Shown: positions 32,989 to 42,018, counted from the first letter of the stretch. The stretch: 64,000 nt of DNA from Arthrobacter sp. 9V (GCF_902506065.1 NZ_LR732912.1:4106838-4170837); one strand, 5' to 3'. Notes: generated by a model not told the origin, from the letters alone. Program-made: numbers and translations.

Positions 32989-33833
32989 ACCGGGATCCGG
33001 GTCAGGCTGGCTTCAAAGGCATCGAGACACTGAGTCACTGCAGCGCGTGGGTCCAACGCGTAGGAGCCGTCGCCAAAGAGTTCAAAGGTCAGCGTGCCCC
33101 TGTAGTTCAGCTGACTGAGTTCGCGCAGAATTTCTTCGAGGTCCAGAAAACCGTCGCCCCACGCCAGATGGCCGGTGGGAGCACCGTCAACCAGGTGCAC
33201 GTGCTTGATGCCCTCGCCGAAAGCTTCGGCATAGTCGCGGACGTGCTCATGTGCTGCTGCCATGGCAACGGTGTCAATCACCACCCCCAAAGTTGAGGAT
33301 CCGACGTCGTCGAGCATTATCCGGAGCGAGCCCACATCAGTAACGAGGTTCGACTCCACACGCTGAAGAGGTTCAAGCACACAAGCCACGCCCAACTGGC
33401 CCGCGCGCTCAGTGATGTTTTGCAGGGCTACGACGGACCTCCCCCAGGCGACCTCAGCTGGTTGGTCCTCATATCCTCGTCCGGAAGTAAGGAACAGCAG
33501 GGGTGACTCCAACTCGCTGCACACCTCGGCGGCGCGCAGGAAGAACTGCAGACTTTGCTCCCTGAGCCACTCCTCGCCGGAGGCAATGTTGACCGGATAG
33601 GCAACCTGCTCCGGGGTTATGCAGGACACTGTGAGCTCACGTTCCCGCAGCTGTCCCCTGACTTTTCGCAAGTGGGCTGAATCGGCTTCGGGAATGTGAA
33701 GGTGCGGGGCAATACCCCACAGCTCCACTACGGTCCTACCGAGCTCGGCCATGTCGTCGAGGCAACGCTCCAAGGTGTGGTGCTGGTAAGCAAAATTTGA
33801 GCCACCCACCTGGTCCGGATTCAGTACCCGCAT
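32985..33833 (-). CDS. frlC: FrlC-like sugar epimerase (fructoselysine 3-epimerase family)
   Basis: A 282-aa TIM-barrel of the xylose-isomerase-like superfamily. It aligns with E. coli FrlC: HTLERCLDDMAELGRTVVELW, then CITPEQVAYPVNIASGEEWL, VLEPLQRVESNLVTDV and KHVHLVDGAPTGHLAWGDGF. The Glu, Asp, His and Glu metal positions are present (LEPL, VVIDTV, HVHLVD, TFELFG). FrlC interconverts fructoselysine and psicoselysine. It is the last gene after the ABC permeases (2-nt spacing), and its stop shares the CTAA tetranucleotide with the convergent PKD gene stop. Confidence 0.82.
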   Translation of the reverse strand: MRVLNPDQVGGSNFAYQHHTLERCLDDMAELGRTVVELWGIAPHLHIPEADSAHLRKVRGQLRERELTVSCITPEQVAYPVNIASGEEWLREQSLQFFLRAAEVCSELESPLLFLTSGRGYEDQPAEVAWGRSVVALQNITERAGQLGVACVLEPLQRVESNLVTDVGSLRIMLDDVGSSTLGVVIDTVAMAAAHEHVRDYAEAFGEGIKHVHLVDGAPTGHLAWGDGFLDLEEILRELSQLNYRGTLTFELFGDGSYALDPRAAVTQCLDAFEASLTRIPV

Positions 33834-33835
33834 GT

Positions 33836-34672
33836 CTACTTGCCAACCCCATCAGCGAGGCCACGGATGAAGTACCGCTGCCCTGCGAAGAACAGCACAA
33901 TCACAGGAATTGCTGCGATTGCCATGCCGGCGAACACCACAGGATAGTCCGTACCGTGCTTGGACATCAGATTGGTCAGCCCCACCGGAAGGGTTTGCAG
34001 CGCTCCCCCGCTGGTGAACACCATGGCGAACAAGTACTCATTCCAGGTGAACAGGATGTTCAAGAGAACGGTCGAAACCAGGATCGGTTTGCACATAGGC
34101 AGGATGACCTGCCAGAACGCCCGGGCCTTTGAGGCTCCGTCCACTGATGCTGCCTCGTCCACCTCCGCAGGCAAATCCATCATGTAAGCCCGGATGAGGA
34201 AGGTTGTGAACGGAACACGGAACGCGGTGTACAAAATCAGCAACGCCCAGAGGTTGTTGTACAGTCCCAAGCTCTGGAACATTTTGACCAGCGGGATCAG
34301 CGCCACCGTGGGAGCGAGCATCAGGCCGCCAAGAATAAGGATCAGCACCACCTTGTTGAACGGGATATTCACCCGGGTCAGTCCGTATGCGGCCCACGCG
34401 CTGATAAATACGGTGGCAATGGTGGAAGCAACGGTCACCAAAACGCTGGTAGTAAGGTAATCGCCCACTCCTCGGTTCCACGCGGTGACGTAGTTGTCCC
34501 ATTTCCACGCGACGGGCAGGGCGAAGGGATTGGAGAACAGTTCGGAGTTGGATTTCACCCCGTTGAGCAACATCCATATCAAGGGATAAATAACCACGAC
34601 GGCGAGGGCAATCAGGAACGCTTTAACAAGGACCCGCCCGAGTACCAGCAGCACTGCTGAACGCGTCACCAT
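33836..34672 (-). CDS. ABC transporter permease, frl importer (MalG type)
   Basis: A 278-aa permease with six helices and the EAA motif EVDEAASVDGASKARAFWQV. The C-terminus AGQRYFIRGLADGVGK is typical of CUT1 MalG proteins. The start overlaps the end of its partner permease by 7 nt. Together with the binding protein upstream it should import a fructosamine or a related sugar adduct. No ATPase gene is present in the cluster. Confidence 0.9.
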   Translation of the reverse strand: MVTRSAVLLVLGRVLVKAFLIALAVVVIYPLIWMLLNGVKSNSELFSNPFALPVAWKWDNYVTAWNRGVGDYLTTSVLVTVASTIATVFISAWAAYGLTRVNIPFNKVVLILILGGLMLAPTVALIPLVKMFQSLGLYNNLWALLILYTAFRVPFTTFLIRAYMMDLPAEVDEAASVDGASKARAFWQVILPMCKPILVSTVLLNILFTWNEYLFAMVFTSGGALQTLPVGLTNLMSKHGTDYPVVFAGMAIAAIPVIVLFFAGQRYFIRGLADGVGK

Positions 34673-35637
34673 TGGACCCTCCTTTTCTTGGAGATACGAA
34701 GCTGAATGACGGCAAGGACCAACGTGATGATGAAGACGGCGGTTGCGACGGCGGCCGCATAGCCGAAGTCATTGCGAACGAATCCGCTTCTGTAGAGCCA
34801 GGTGCCCAGGACCTGGCTGGAATTGTTGGGGCCTCCGCTGGTCATGACCATGACTTCGTTGAACACCTGAAAGGCTCCTGACACGGTGACAATCATCATC
34901 AGGCCGGTCATTTCCCGGACGAGCGGCAATGAAATCGAAAAGAACCGCTGGAAAGGACCGACGCCGTCTATGGACGCCGCTTCATAGAGTTCCGACGGGA
35001 TCCGCTGCAATGCCACTGAGAACAGAAGCGTGCAGTACCCGAAGCCCTGCCACTGACTCATGGCGATGATGGCGAAGATCGCCGTGTTTTCCTGCCCCAA
35101 CCATGCCTGGGTGAAGTTTCCAAGGCCCAGGAAATCCAGCGCCGCGTTCAGGATGCCCATCTCGGGCTCGTAAATGAAGTAGAACAGGAGACCAGCCACT
35201 GTCAGCGAGATCGCCGAGGGCACAAAGTAAACGGCTCGGAGGATTCCCCTCCACCGCTGGCTTCGAAGTCCCTCGATCATGGCCGCGAGGATCATGGCCC
35301 CGAACACTTGGAAAGCAATGGAGATGATGGCGTACAGCGTGTTGTTAAGGAGTGACTTCCAGAAGATGGGGTCGTTGAACATGCGGACGTAGTTGTCCGC
35401 TCCCACAAAGGTTTGGCGGCCACTGTAGATGTCCCACTTGAGGAAACTGAAACCAAGGTTCTGCACCAAGGGCAGGTAGGCGAAGACACCCAGCAGCAGG
35501 ACCGCCGGCAGCACCCACACAATGTTGCGCCAGCGACGCGTCCGGGCGGATTTGGCGGCTCGGTTCTTTGGCGACTTAGCGGAAACAGGCGCCCGAGGCG
35601 GAGCCGCAGGCTTCCAGTCAGTATCGGAAACGGTCAT
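34666..35637 (-). CDS. ABC transporter permease, frl importer (MalF type)
   Basis: A 323-aa permease with six helices after a basic Pro/Lys-rich N-terminus. EAA motif: ELYEAASIDGVGPFQRFFSI. It begins 12 nt after the binding-protein stop. Partner of the MalG-type subunit. Confidence 0.9.
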   Translation of the reverse strand: MTVSDTDWKPAAPPRAPVSAKSPKNRAAKSARTRRWRNIVWVLPAVLLLGVFAYLPLVQNLGFSFLKWDIYSGRQTFVGADNYVRMFNDPIFWKSLLNNTLYAIISIAFQVFGAMILAAMIEGLRSQRWRGILRAVYFVPSAISLTVAGLLFYFIYEPEMGILNAALDFLGLGNFTQAWLGQENTAIFAIIAMSQWQGFGYCTLLFSVALQRIPSELYEAASIDGVGPFQRFFSISLPLVREMTGLMMIVTVSGAFQVFNEVMVMTSGGPNNSSQVLGTWLYRSGFVRNDFGYAAAVATAVFIITLVLAVIQLRISKKRRVQW

Positions 35638-35649
35638 GGCGTTGCCCTG

Positions 35650-36972
35650 CTACTTTGCTGCACTGGAAGCAGCCCGGACTGAAGCAAGAACTTGATCCGG
35701 GGTCTGCGTTCCGGCCACCAGGGCTTCTCCGCCGGCCAACCAGGCATCAGCAACCGCAGGAACAGTAACGGAGTCCAGCCAGGTGATCGCCGCAGATGCT
35801 TCGTTCACCTGTTTGATGCCCTCGATCACAGGTCCGGAAGAGTTCTCCGTGGAAACCGCGCCTTTGACTGCGCTGGGCTGGCCGTACGGCGGGGCGGAGA
35901 GTTTGGCAGCGTTCCGGGTGTTGGTAACGAACTTCATGAAGTCAGCTGCAAGTGCGGCGTTCTTGGAACGCGCATTGATGATGTAACCCTCAGGGGAACC
36001 TTCGATCGCTTGCGGATCGCCCTTGGCGTCCGTTGCGGCGGGAAGTTTGAAGATGCCCAGACCATCCTGCTTGAGCTTTGAATCGGCAGAGGCCGTGGAG
36101 TCGAATTCAAGGATCTCCTGGTAGTACATGCCTGACTTGCCCTCAGCCAGAGCCTGCTGCGCTGTGGTGTAGAGGACGCCGTTGGAGTCCTTACCGCTGC
36201 CGGTGCACTCGGTGACCAATGTGGTGAACTGCTCCATTGCCTTGAGGTAGCCCTTGTCCTCGAGCTTGGCTGTTGTGGGACTGAAGTCGGCCTGTAGCGT
36301 CTCCGCCGGCACTTCGTAAGCGAAGAGTTGCTGCAGGTAGTGCAGACCCGGCCAGCCGTCCTTGTTTCCGAAAGAGATCGGCTCGTAGCCGGCTCCCTTC
36401 AGCACCGAACAGGACGAGATCAGCTCATCGAAATTCGACGGCGGTGTGAGACCCAGTTCTTTGAAGATCCGCTGGTTGTAACCCATGAACTTGCCGTTGT
36501 TGTAGAGCGGAACCGCGAAGTACTTGCCGTCCTTGGAAAAGGCCTTCAGAGCGGATTCGCCGAAGTTGTTGCCCCATTCGGTACCAGGGGCAATAACCGG
36601 GGATAGATCTGCTGCGAGTCCCCCGTCAATGAAGTTGTTTGCCCAACTGCCGGCCCAGGTGAAGTAAATATCAGGCATGGCTTGGGAGGCGGTCAGGGTC
36701 TTGGTCTTGTCCTTGATGCTCTGGTCCGTTTCCTGGATGAGATCGAAGGATACTTCCGGGTGCTGCTTCTTGTATTCCGCTGCCAGGTCCTCAAAGTATG
36801 GCTCCAGCGGGTCTCCGCCAAACTTCGTGAGGATGCTGAGGGTTCCCGTGTACTGCGGTTCAGCGTTGGGGTCCAGGGCAGCAGCCGGCTGACTGCCGCC
36901 GTCGGAACAAGCGGTGAGCGCCAAAGCGGCGCCGGCCAGCAATGCCATCAGTGATTGGGTGCTTTTTCGCAT
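35650..36972 (-). CDS. Solute-binding lipoprotein of the frl importer
   Basis: A 440-aa extracytoplasmic binding protein with lipobox LTAC at residue 22 and a family-1 SBP fold: LSILTKFGGDPLEPYFEDLA, YNNGKFMGYNQRIFKELGL, GYEPISFGNKDGWPGLHYLQ, SPEGYIINARSKNAALAADF. Ligand not determinable by eye, but the gene sits between frl genes and has the cluster's LacI-type operator upstream (37114-37133). Fructosyl-amino acids are the inferred cargo. Confidence 0.88.
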   Translation of the reverse strand: MRKSTQSLMALLAGAALALTACSDGGSQPAAALDPNAEPQYTGTLSILTKFGGDPLEPYFEDLAAEYKKQHPEVSFDLIQETDQSIKDKTKTLTASQAMPDIYFTWAGSWANNFIDGGLAADLSPVIAPGTEWGNNFGESALKAFSKDGKYFAVPLYNNGKFMGYNQRIFKELGLTPPSNFDELISSCSVLKGAGYEPISFGNKDGWPGLHYLQQLFAYEVPAETLQADFSPTTAKLEDKGYLKAMEQFTTLVTECTGSGKDSNGVLYTTAQQALAEGKSGMYYQEILEFDSTASADSKLKQDGLGIFKLPAATDAKGDPQAIEGSPEGYIINARSKNAALAADFMKFVTNTRNAAKLSAPPYGQPSAVKGAVSTENSSGPVIEGIKQVNEASAAITWLDSVTVPAVADAWLAGGEALVAGTQTPDQVLASVRAASSAAK

Positions 36973-37113
36973 TGTTTCTTCTTTCGGGTCGAAGGGCCGA
37001 TTCAGCCGGGTCCCCTACGGGAGTGGGAAGTCACGCCCGCCGTTGGGGTGTACTTCACCGCGGACGGGCTGAAGGGGTAACTCCTGAGATTGAACTTGGG
37101 GAGGGGTTGGAAC

Positions 37114-37133
37114 TTGTGATACCGGTACCACAG
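37114..37133. promoter_or_regulatory. LacI-type operator before the frl importer genes
   Basis: TTGTGATACCGGTACCACAG is a 20-bp palindrome with two mismatches around the central ACCGGT. The core GATACCGGTA is shared with the perfect operator at 40395-40420. It lies about 140 nt before the binding-protein start, between it and the LacI gene. Confidence 0.7.
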
Positions 37134-37192
37134 TGAATCATGATTTAGATCAGCGCGGAAGAGACTTATAGCAAATTACAGGAAGGAATTTC

Positions 37193-38299
37193 CTAGTCGG
37201 CGCGGTCGGCCCGCACAGGTCCGTCCGAGGAGCGGGCCACCAGCTGTGACGGCAGGACGTGCTTCTTTGGAGCAGAGGTATCGCCGTCAATTCTTGCGAT
37301 GAGCTGCTGGGAGGCGACGGTTCCCATCTTGCGCATGGGTTGCTGGATCATGGTCAACGGAGGTTCCATGACGGCGGCCCACGGGCTGTCATCAAAACCG
37401 ATGAGGGAGACGTCCTTCAGCACGCGAAGGTTCTTGGCACGCAAGGAATGCAAAGCCCCCACCGTCGCCTCGGTTTCGGTGGTGAAGATGGCAGTGGGCG
37501 GGTCCGCAAGGGCCAACATTCCACTCACAGCCCGCGTGGCCTGACCCTCATTCTTCAGAACGTGGGTGATGAGAGCCGTGTCGAAAGGAATTCCTGCCTC
37601 TTCCAAGGCGTCAAGGTAGCCCCTCAACCGCTCACCGTCACTCCACAGTGCCTCATCCAGGATGCTGTGCATTTGTTTCAAATCAGTCGCCGGACTCAGA
37701 GTGACCGGACCCCAGGCGAAGGCTATCCGCCGGTGACCATTCTGGATGAGCGAGGCAACGGCGGACCGGGCAGCTTCCCGGTTGTCGATCACCACGGAGT
37801 CCGTCTCCAGCTTGTCCACCAAGCGGTCGATAAGAACTACTGGAGTCCCGCGATCAATGGCATTGGAAAGGTGTGAAACGTCGTCGCTTCGCCCCGCAGC
37901 GGAGGCCACCACGAGGCCATCCACTTGCTTCGCCAGAAGGACCGCTATTGCATCGCGTTCCAGCTCAAGCTTCTCATCGGTACTCAGGATGATGGCGTCA
38001 TACCCGGCCGTTTTAGCGGTTTCGGAGATTCCTTTGAGCACACCTGAGAAGAACGGGTTGGCAACGTCCGCCAGCACAATTCCCAGAGTTTTGGTAACTC
38101 CCGTGGTCATGCTGCGCGCCAAAGTGTTGGGCTGATACCCCAGTTTTTCGGCCGCCCGCATCACCTTGGCGCGAGTGGCTTCGCTGACCGAACCATAGTT
38201 GCCGAGGGTTCGGGCAACCGTAGCCCGCCCCACCCCGGCAGCCGCTGCTACTTCGGTAATGGTGGGGGCAGCCGGGTGGTTCTGATGATCCGTCGCCAT
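37193..38299 (-). CDS. LacI-family regulator of the frl cluster
   Basis: A 368-aa regulator: HTH TITEVAAAAGVGRATVARTL, hinge YQPNTLARSMTTGVTKTLGI, then a sugar-binding domain (VNPFFSGVLKGISETAKTAG-like, AIFTTETEATVGALHSLRAK, IGFDDSPWAAVMEPPLTMI). It is flanked by frlD and the importer genes on the same strand. The two GATACCGGTATC-type palindromes in this cluster are its probable binding sites; it likely represses until a fructosamine phosphate or similar ligand appears. Confidence 0.92.
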   Translation of the reverse strand: MATDHQNHPAAPTITEVAAAAGVGRATVARTLGNYGSVSEATRAKVMRAAEKLGYQPNTLARSMTTGVTKTLGIVLADVANPFFSGVLKGISETAKTAGYDAIILSTDEKLELERDAIAVLLAKQVDGLVVASAAGRSDDVSHLSNAIDRGTPVVLIDRLVDKLETDSVVIDNREAARSAVASLIQNGHRRIAFAWGPVTLSPATDLKQMHSILDEALWSDGERLRGYLDALEEAGIPFDTALITHVLKNEGQATRAVSGMLALADPPTAIFTTETEATVGALHSLRAKNLRVLKDVSLIGFDDSPWAAVMEPPLTMIQQPMRKMGTVASQQLIARIDGDTSAPKKHVLPSQLVARSSDGPVRADRAD

Positions 38300-38385
38300 C
38301 CGGCCCCCTTCAGTTGTGGAATCCGCATCCGCGGTCCCGTGCGTTGATTTGTCTCTGCATCAGATCCTAGTAGTTCCCTCGATGG

Positions 38386-39276
38386 CTAGTTGCTACCTTG
38401 GTGGCTGGTTGCTACCTCGACTGCCCGGCCGTAACCGAAAGCACCCTCCACATAGCACTGCGCCGCCGCGTACTCGGATCCCCGGACCAACGCCCTCTGC
38501 AAAGCGTCGGCCGATGGCCGCCACGTTCGGCTCCAGCCGGAGCCAAGCAAACTGACCACAAGTCCGGCCAGGAAGGCATCCCCGCAACCCATAGTGTCCG
38601 CGAACCGGAGCGGATCGGTAGGTGCCGCGGCCTGCGTGAGGAAGCGTTCGCCGTCGTACATCATGGCGCCTGCCTGGCCGCGGGTCCCCACCGCGAGCGA
38701 AACGCCCGCGGCATGAACCCGCCTGAGGTCATGCTCGACGGCGGCACGGGTCATGTTTCCGCACGACAACAGCGCCAGGTCCACGTAAGGGGCGGTCTGC
38801 ACCAGATAGGAATCTGATCGACGTTCCGGCTCCGACGAATAGTCAAAACTGACCAGGGCACCAGTGCTTCGGACAGCCGGCAGCTGGTCCTCCGACGCAG
38901 AATAGACACTGGAATGCACCAAATCGGCGGAGGCCAGGTACGTGAGGTGCTCCTCATCCAGAGTGAAGGGATCACTTATGGTGACGCCCCCTTCGTTCCA
39001 GCCAAGGAAGATCCGGTCGCCGTCCACTACCTTGATTTCAGTGACCCCGTTAAGGCCGTCGCGGACGATGCACTTGCTGGTGTCAACGCCCTCTGCATCG
39101 ATGGCGTCGCGGACAAAGGCGCCCAGGGGATCCGAACCGAAAACGCCAAGATAGGCGGACTCGGCGCCCAGCCGACGGGCAAATACCGCGACATTAACGC
39201 AGTTCCCCCCGGGGTACATCACCTTGCGATCGAGAAAACGATCCACAATGTTGTCCCCGAACCCGATTACTTTCAT
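38386..39276 (-). CDS. frlD: FrlD-like fructosamine kinase (PfkB family)
   Basis: A 296-aa ribokinase-like enzyme. N-terminal GDNIVDRF and YPGGNCVNVAVFARRLG match the GDN...GGNxVNVAV pattern of E. coli FrlD (fructoselysine 6-kinase). DTMGCGDAFLAGLVV holds the catalytic Asp. ATG 39276 with AGGAAG is the start; a longer frame reaches 39438. It would phosphorylate the imported Amadori compound at C6 for the deglycase encoded upstream. The substrate amino acid is not known. Confidence 0.83.
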   Translation of the reverse strand: MKVIGFGDNIVDRFLDRKVMYPGGNCVNVAVFARRLGAESAYLGVFGSDPLGAFVRDAIDAEGVDTSKCIVRDGLNGVTEIKVVDGDRIFLGWNEGGVTISDPFTLDEEHLTYLASADLVHSSVYSASEDQLPAVRSTGALVSFDYSSEPERRSDSYLVQTAPYVDLALLSCGNMTRAAVEHDLRRVHAAGVSLAVGTRGQAGAMMYDGERFLTQAAAPTDPLRFADTMGCGDAFLAGLVVSLLGSGWSRTWRPSADALQRALVRGSEYAAAQCYVEGAFGYGRAVEVATSHQGSN

Positions 39277-39293
39277 GCTCTTCCTGTCTCGAA

Positions 39294-39324
39294 GCTGCGG
39301 GCCCGGCATCGCCGGGCCCGCAGC
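39294..39324 (-). terminator. Intercistronic hairpin between frlB and frlD
   Basis: A perfect 14-bp GC-rich stem (39294-39307 with 39311-39324) with a 3-nt loop sits between frlB and frlD. No U-run is visible. It may partly terminate or shield the frlB transcript, so frlB could be made in excess over the kinase. Confidence 0.65.
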
Positions 39325-39355
39325 GTGGCCGATGCCTCTGCAGGCGTCGTGTTGG

Positions 39356-40357
39356 TCAGTATTCGACCACCCGGTAGTAGCGGCGCAGGTCCAGGGAGTG
39401 GTTGCGGACGCGTTCGAGGTGCTTGCTGAAACGGTCAAGGACGGTATCCAGAATCAGCGGGGCCAGGAGTGCACGGAATCGGGGGCTTACGCCAGGGAGT
39501 TCATAGTCCTTGCTGTCCAGCAAGGTGGTGTTCTTGTTGTAGTTTTCGGCGAACTTGGCCACGCGGTCCATCAGCGGGCGGGTCTCGTCCTCGCCCACCA
39601 GCAGCATGAGGCTGGTGTCTTCCTCAATGAGTTCCAAGGAGCCGTGGAAGAACTCTGCACCGTGCACACGAGTGGTCCGGAGCCACTGCATCTCTTCAAG
39701 AATGCACATGGAATAGAGGTACGTGAGGCCCCAGAGGTTCCCGGTGCCCACCAGGAAATGGTAGTCAGCGTCCTTGTTCTTCTCGGCAAATGCTTCCGCC
39801 ACTGATTCAGCTTGACGTGCGACGCCCACCAAGCTCTCCGGAACTGTCTGCAGCTCCGCCGCCAGTTCTTCATATCCTTCGAATTCGCCCCGGGCCGCGA
39901 GCAGCCGGGTGCTCAAGAGAATCATGGGGATATCAAAGGGCCAGGTTTTAGGCTCGGTCACCAAGGCAACGTCCAGCGCCTTGGCGAACGGGCTGTCCCC
40001 GAATCCAGTGAACCCGATGGTGTAGGCACCCTTTGCCTTGGCAAACTCGATGGCCTCGATGACGTCTTCCGTGGTACCCGAGACCGAGGCAAAGACGGCT
40101 ACTGAGCCGGGACCGAACGTGGGATCCTCCGTCAGCATCAGTTCCTTGCCGATGGATGCACGGACAGGCAGCGTGGAGCGGGACCGGATGAAGTGCTCGT
40201 AGGGCAGCATCGCGGCGTAGGTTCCGCCGGCACCAATGAGGAACAGGTTGGCCGGTTCCCGCTCCTGGATGGAGTGGACCACCGTTTCGATCTGCCCCTG
40301 CAGTGCCAGTGCACTGCGGGTCTGCGTGAGGAATTCCTCTTCTTTGAAGCCAAGCAC
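39356..40357 (-). CDS. frlB: FrlB-like fructosamine 6-phosphate deglycase (SIS domain)
   Basis: A 333-aa protein with two SIS domains: LFLIGAGGTYAAMLPYEHFI then VAVFASVSGTTEDVIEAIEF, and LVGTGNLWGLTYLYSMCILE then VHGAEFFHGSLELIEED. The HGAEFFHG segment matches the active-site region of FrlB-type deglycases, which split fructosamine 6-phosphate into glucose 6-phosphate and an amine or amino acid. It resembles glucosamine-phosphate deaminases in fold only. It is the first gene after the perfect 26-bp operator. Confidence 0.83.
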   Translation of the reverse strand: MLGFKEEEFLTQTRSALALQGQIETVVHSIQEREPANLFLIGAGGTYAAMLPYEHFIRSRSTLPVRASIGKELMLTEDPTFGPGSVAVFASVSGTTEDVIEAIEFAKAKGAYTIGFTGFGDSPFAKALDVALVTEPKTWPFDIPMILLSTRLLAARGEFEGYEELAAELQTVPESLVGVARQAESVAEAFAEKNKDADYHFLVGTGNLWGLTYLYSMCILEEMQWLRTTRVHGAEFFHGSLELIEEDTSLMLLVGEDETRPLMDRVAKFAENYNKNTTLLDSKDYELPGVSPRFRALLAPLILDTVLDRFSKHLERVRNHSLDLRRYYRVVEY

Positions 40358-40394
40358 GGATGGTCCTTTCGAATGACAACGTGGGAGTGTTGGA

Positions 40395-40420
40395 ACAAGT
40401 TGATACCGGTATCAACTTGT
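40395..40420. promoter_or_regulatory. Perfect 26-bp palindromic operator before frlB
   Basis: ACAAGTTGATACC (40395-40407) is followed at once by its exact complement (40408-40420). It lies 38 nt before the frlB start and contains the GATACCGGTATC core also found before the importer. This length and symmetry point to tight binding by the cluster's LacI dimer. Confidence 0.82.
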
Positions 40421-40587
40421 GGTCATCATGCTGTCATGGCGAATCGGGGGCGTCAATAGTTTTTGTTCTGGTGATTCTCGGGACAGCTACCCGACTGCGC
40501 CCCATCCCGGGCTGTCAGCGTGCGGCCGAGGACTTCTCGAGTACCAGCTCGTCACTGCACGCCGCTGAAGTGAGCCGCAGGCTAGTC

Positions 40588-40630
40588 AACAAAAAGGCAG
40601 TGCCCGCGGCGAACGCTGCGGGCACTGCCT
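40588..40630 (-). terminator. Intrinsic terminator of the I36-type gene
   Basis: A perfect 13-bp stem (40595-40607 with 40618-40630) is followed, in the minus-strand direction, by TTTTTGTTG. It lies 68 nt after the inhibitor gene. The rest of the 340-nt gap to frlB holds only the frl operator and promoter area. Confidence 0.85.
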
Positions 40631-40698
40631 CATTTGCCATCATTCGACCCTCACTGGCGCAATCAACTCGCGTTCACGGCATCAGTATGGTGGAGAAA

Positions 40699-41067
40699 CT
40701 AGCAAATCTTGACGTACCGAACGTTCGTCGAGGCAAGGTTTCCCCCGGTTTGTGCAGCAAGAATGTTTGTCTTCACCAGGGAGGCACTATACGTGCAGAA
40801 ACGACCCAACGTGTTGTTTACTGAGCTACGAACAGCGCTGCCGCCGGCAAGATAGGAGCTCTGAAAATAGCCGCCGCTGTTATTCATGGACGATCCATTG
40901 CCCATGAAGAGCATGGTGCCTGTTTGGTTAGTTCCGGAGTACAAACAAAGATAGTTAGTAGGGCAGCTGGTCGCCGCGTTTGCTGCTGGCGCCCCGGCCG
41001 CAACGCCCCCGGCTACAAGTCCGGCGCTCATGACGGCAGTGAGGATCAGTTTCTTGGGATTCTTCAC
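40699..41067 (-). CDS. Secreted I36-type peptidase-inhibitor-like protein
   Basis: A 122-aa secreted protein with signal peptide KKLILTAVMSAGLVAGGVAA ending in ANA. The mature part has the SMPI/I36 beta-gamma-crystallin-like pattern: CPTNYLCLYSGTNQTGTMLF, SSVNNTLGRFCTYS, and C-terminal YVKIC, with Cys residues able to pair. Streptomyces members inhibit metalloproteases, but many homologues are untested. Base composition is lower in GC than the neighbours. The 249-nt gap upstream (41068-41316) is AT-rich and shows no other gene. Confidence 0.75.
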   Translation of the reverse strand: MKNPKKLILTAVMSAGLVAGGVAAGAPAANAATSCPTNYLCLYSGTNQTGTMLFMGNGSSMNNSGGYFQSSYLAGGSAVRSSVNNTLGRFCTYSASLVKTNILAAQTGGNLASTNVRYVKIC

Positions 41068-41316
41068 GATAAATCCTTTTCATTTCCAAACAGCATGGAT
41101 GAGAAAGCCCGAATAGTTCCATAAACCTTGGGCTGCCCCGAGCCTACTGCCAGCACCATGCGAATGAAACGACCTTTGTGGAGAAGGATAAAAGTATTGC
41201 ATCAATAAGAGCATCTTTCCCTCAGCTGACCTTTATATACCTCAAATAGTGGGCGTTCGTCCCATTCCCGGAGCTAATCCATTTGTACTAACCGGATGAA
41301 CTTCGCACCAAGGAAA

Positions 41317-42018
41317 CTACTTGAGGAGGACTATGGTTTCCGCCGTTTCCTTCTTGTCGTGATCGAGGTCACCGGCAGCATTTTGGGGCGTCATGATGGC
41401 CGTGATCTTCGTTTCCTTGCCGGCTGCGTAAGCAAAATTCTCCGCAATATTGAAGGACTCGCCCGGCTTCAACACGAATGGATCCTTTTCCTTTAACTTG
41501 ATACCGGAGTCCGAGAGCCCGTGCTTCTTGAAACCCTCGCTGCTGGAATCCGAAGGCATCCCGCCGAGGTACTTCCAGTCCGTGTACTTAGCGGAAGTGT
41601 TAACCAGTGAGTGACTCAAGGGAATCTCAGCTGTTGAGGTGTTGGTGACCACGTAGTTCAGGTACACCACGGGATCACCCTTCTTGAGCAGGTTCTCCTT
41701 GGTCTCCTTGTCCACGAACATGCTGTCCTTGGACGCAACATCGGTGGCTACCTGGTAGATGTCCACGCTGAAGCTGTCGCCCTTGATGGTGCCCAGCTTG
41801 TCCCCTGCCTCGGAGATCGGCAGCGCCCAAGCCGCCGTCGTGTAAGCACCTGAAGAGGAAGCGGCTTCAGAAGAGACCCCGGACGGCGAGGCAGAAGACG
41901 AAGATGATGACGACGGGGATGACGAAGGTTCCGAACTTCCTGCGCTGGGACCGCTGCAGGCGGTCAGAGCCAACAGTCCGAGCGCCGCGAGACTGCTTGA
42001 CTTTACAAAAAATTTCAT
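41317..42018 (-). CDS. Lipoprotein with a DUF4352/5067-like beta domain
   Basis: A 233-aa lipoprotein (lipobox LTAC) with a Ser-rich linker of about 40 residues. The folded part contains VYLNYVVTNTSTAEIPLSHS and LKPGESFNIAENFAYAAGKE, the TxxNxS/TVxP pattern of immunoglobulin-like, telokin-type domains found in bacterial lipoproteins. Function unknown. The ATG at 42018 follows GGAGAG. It has lower-than-average GC and lies next to the decayed gene at 42.3-43.2 kb. Confidence 0.75.
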   Translation of the reverse strand: MKFFVKSSSLAALGLLALTACSGPSAGSSEPSSSPSSSSSSSASPSGVSSEAASSSGAYTTAAWALPISEAGDKLGTIKGDSFSVDIYQVATDVASKDSMFVDKETKENLLKKGDPVVYLNYVVTNTSTAEIPLSHSLVNTSAKYTDWKYLGGMPSDSSSEGFKKHGLSDSGIKLKEKDPFVLKPGESFNIAENFAYAAGKETKITAIMTPQNAAGDLDHDKKETAETIVLLK

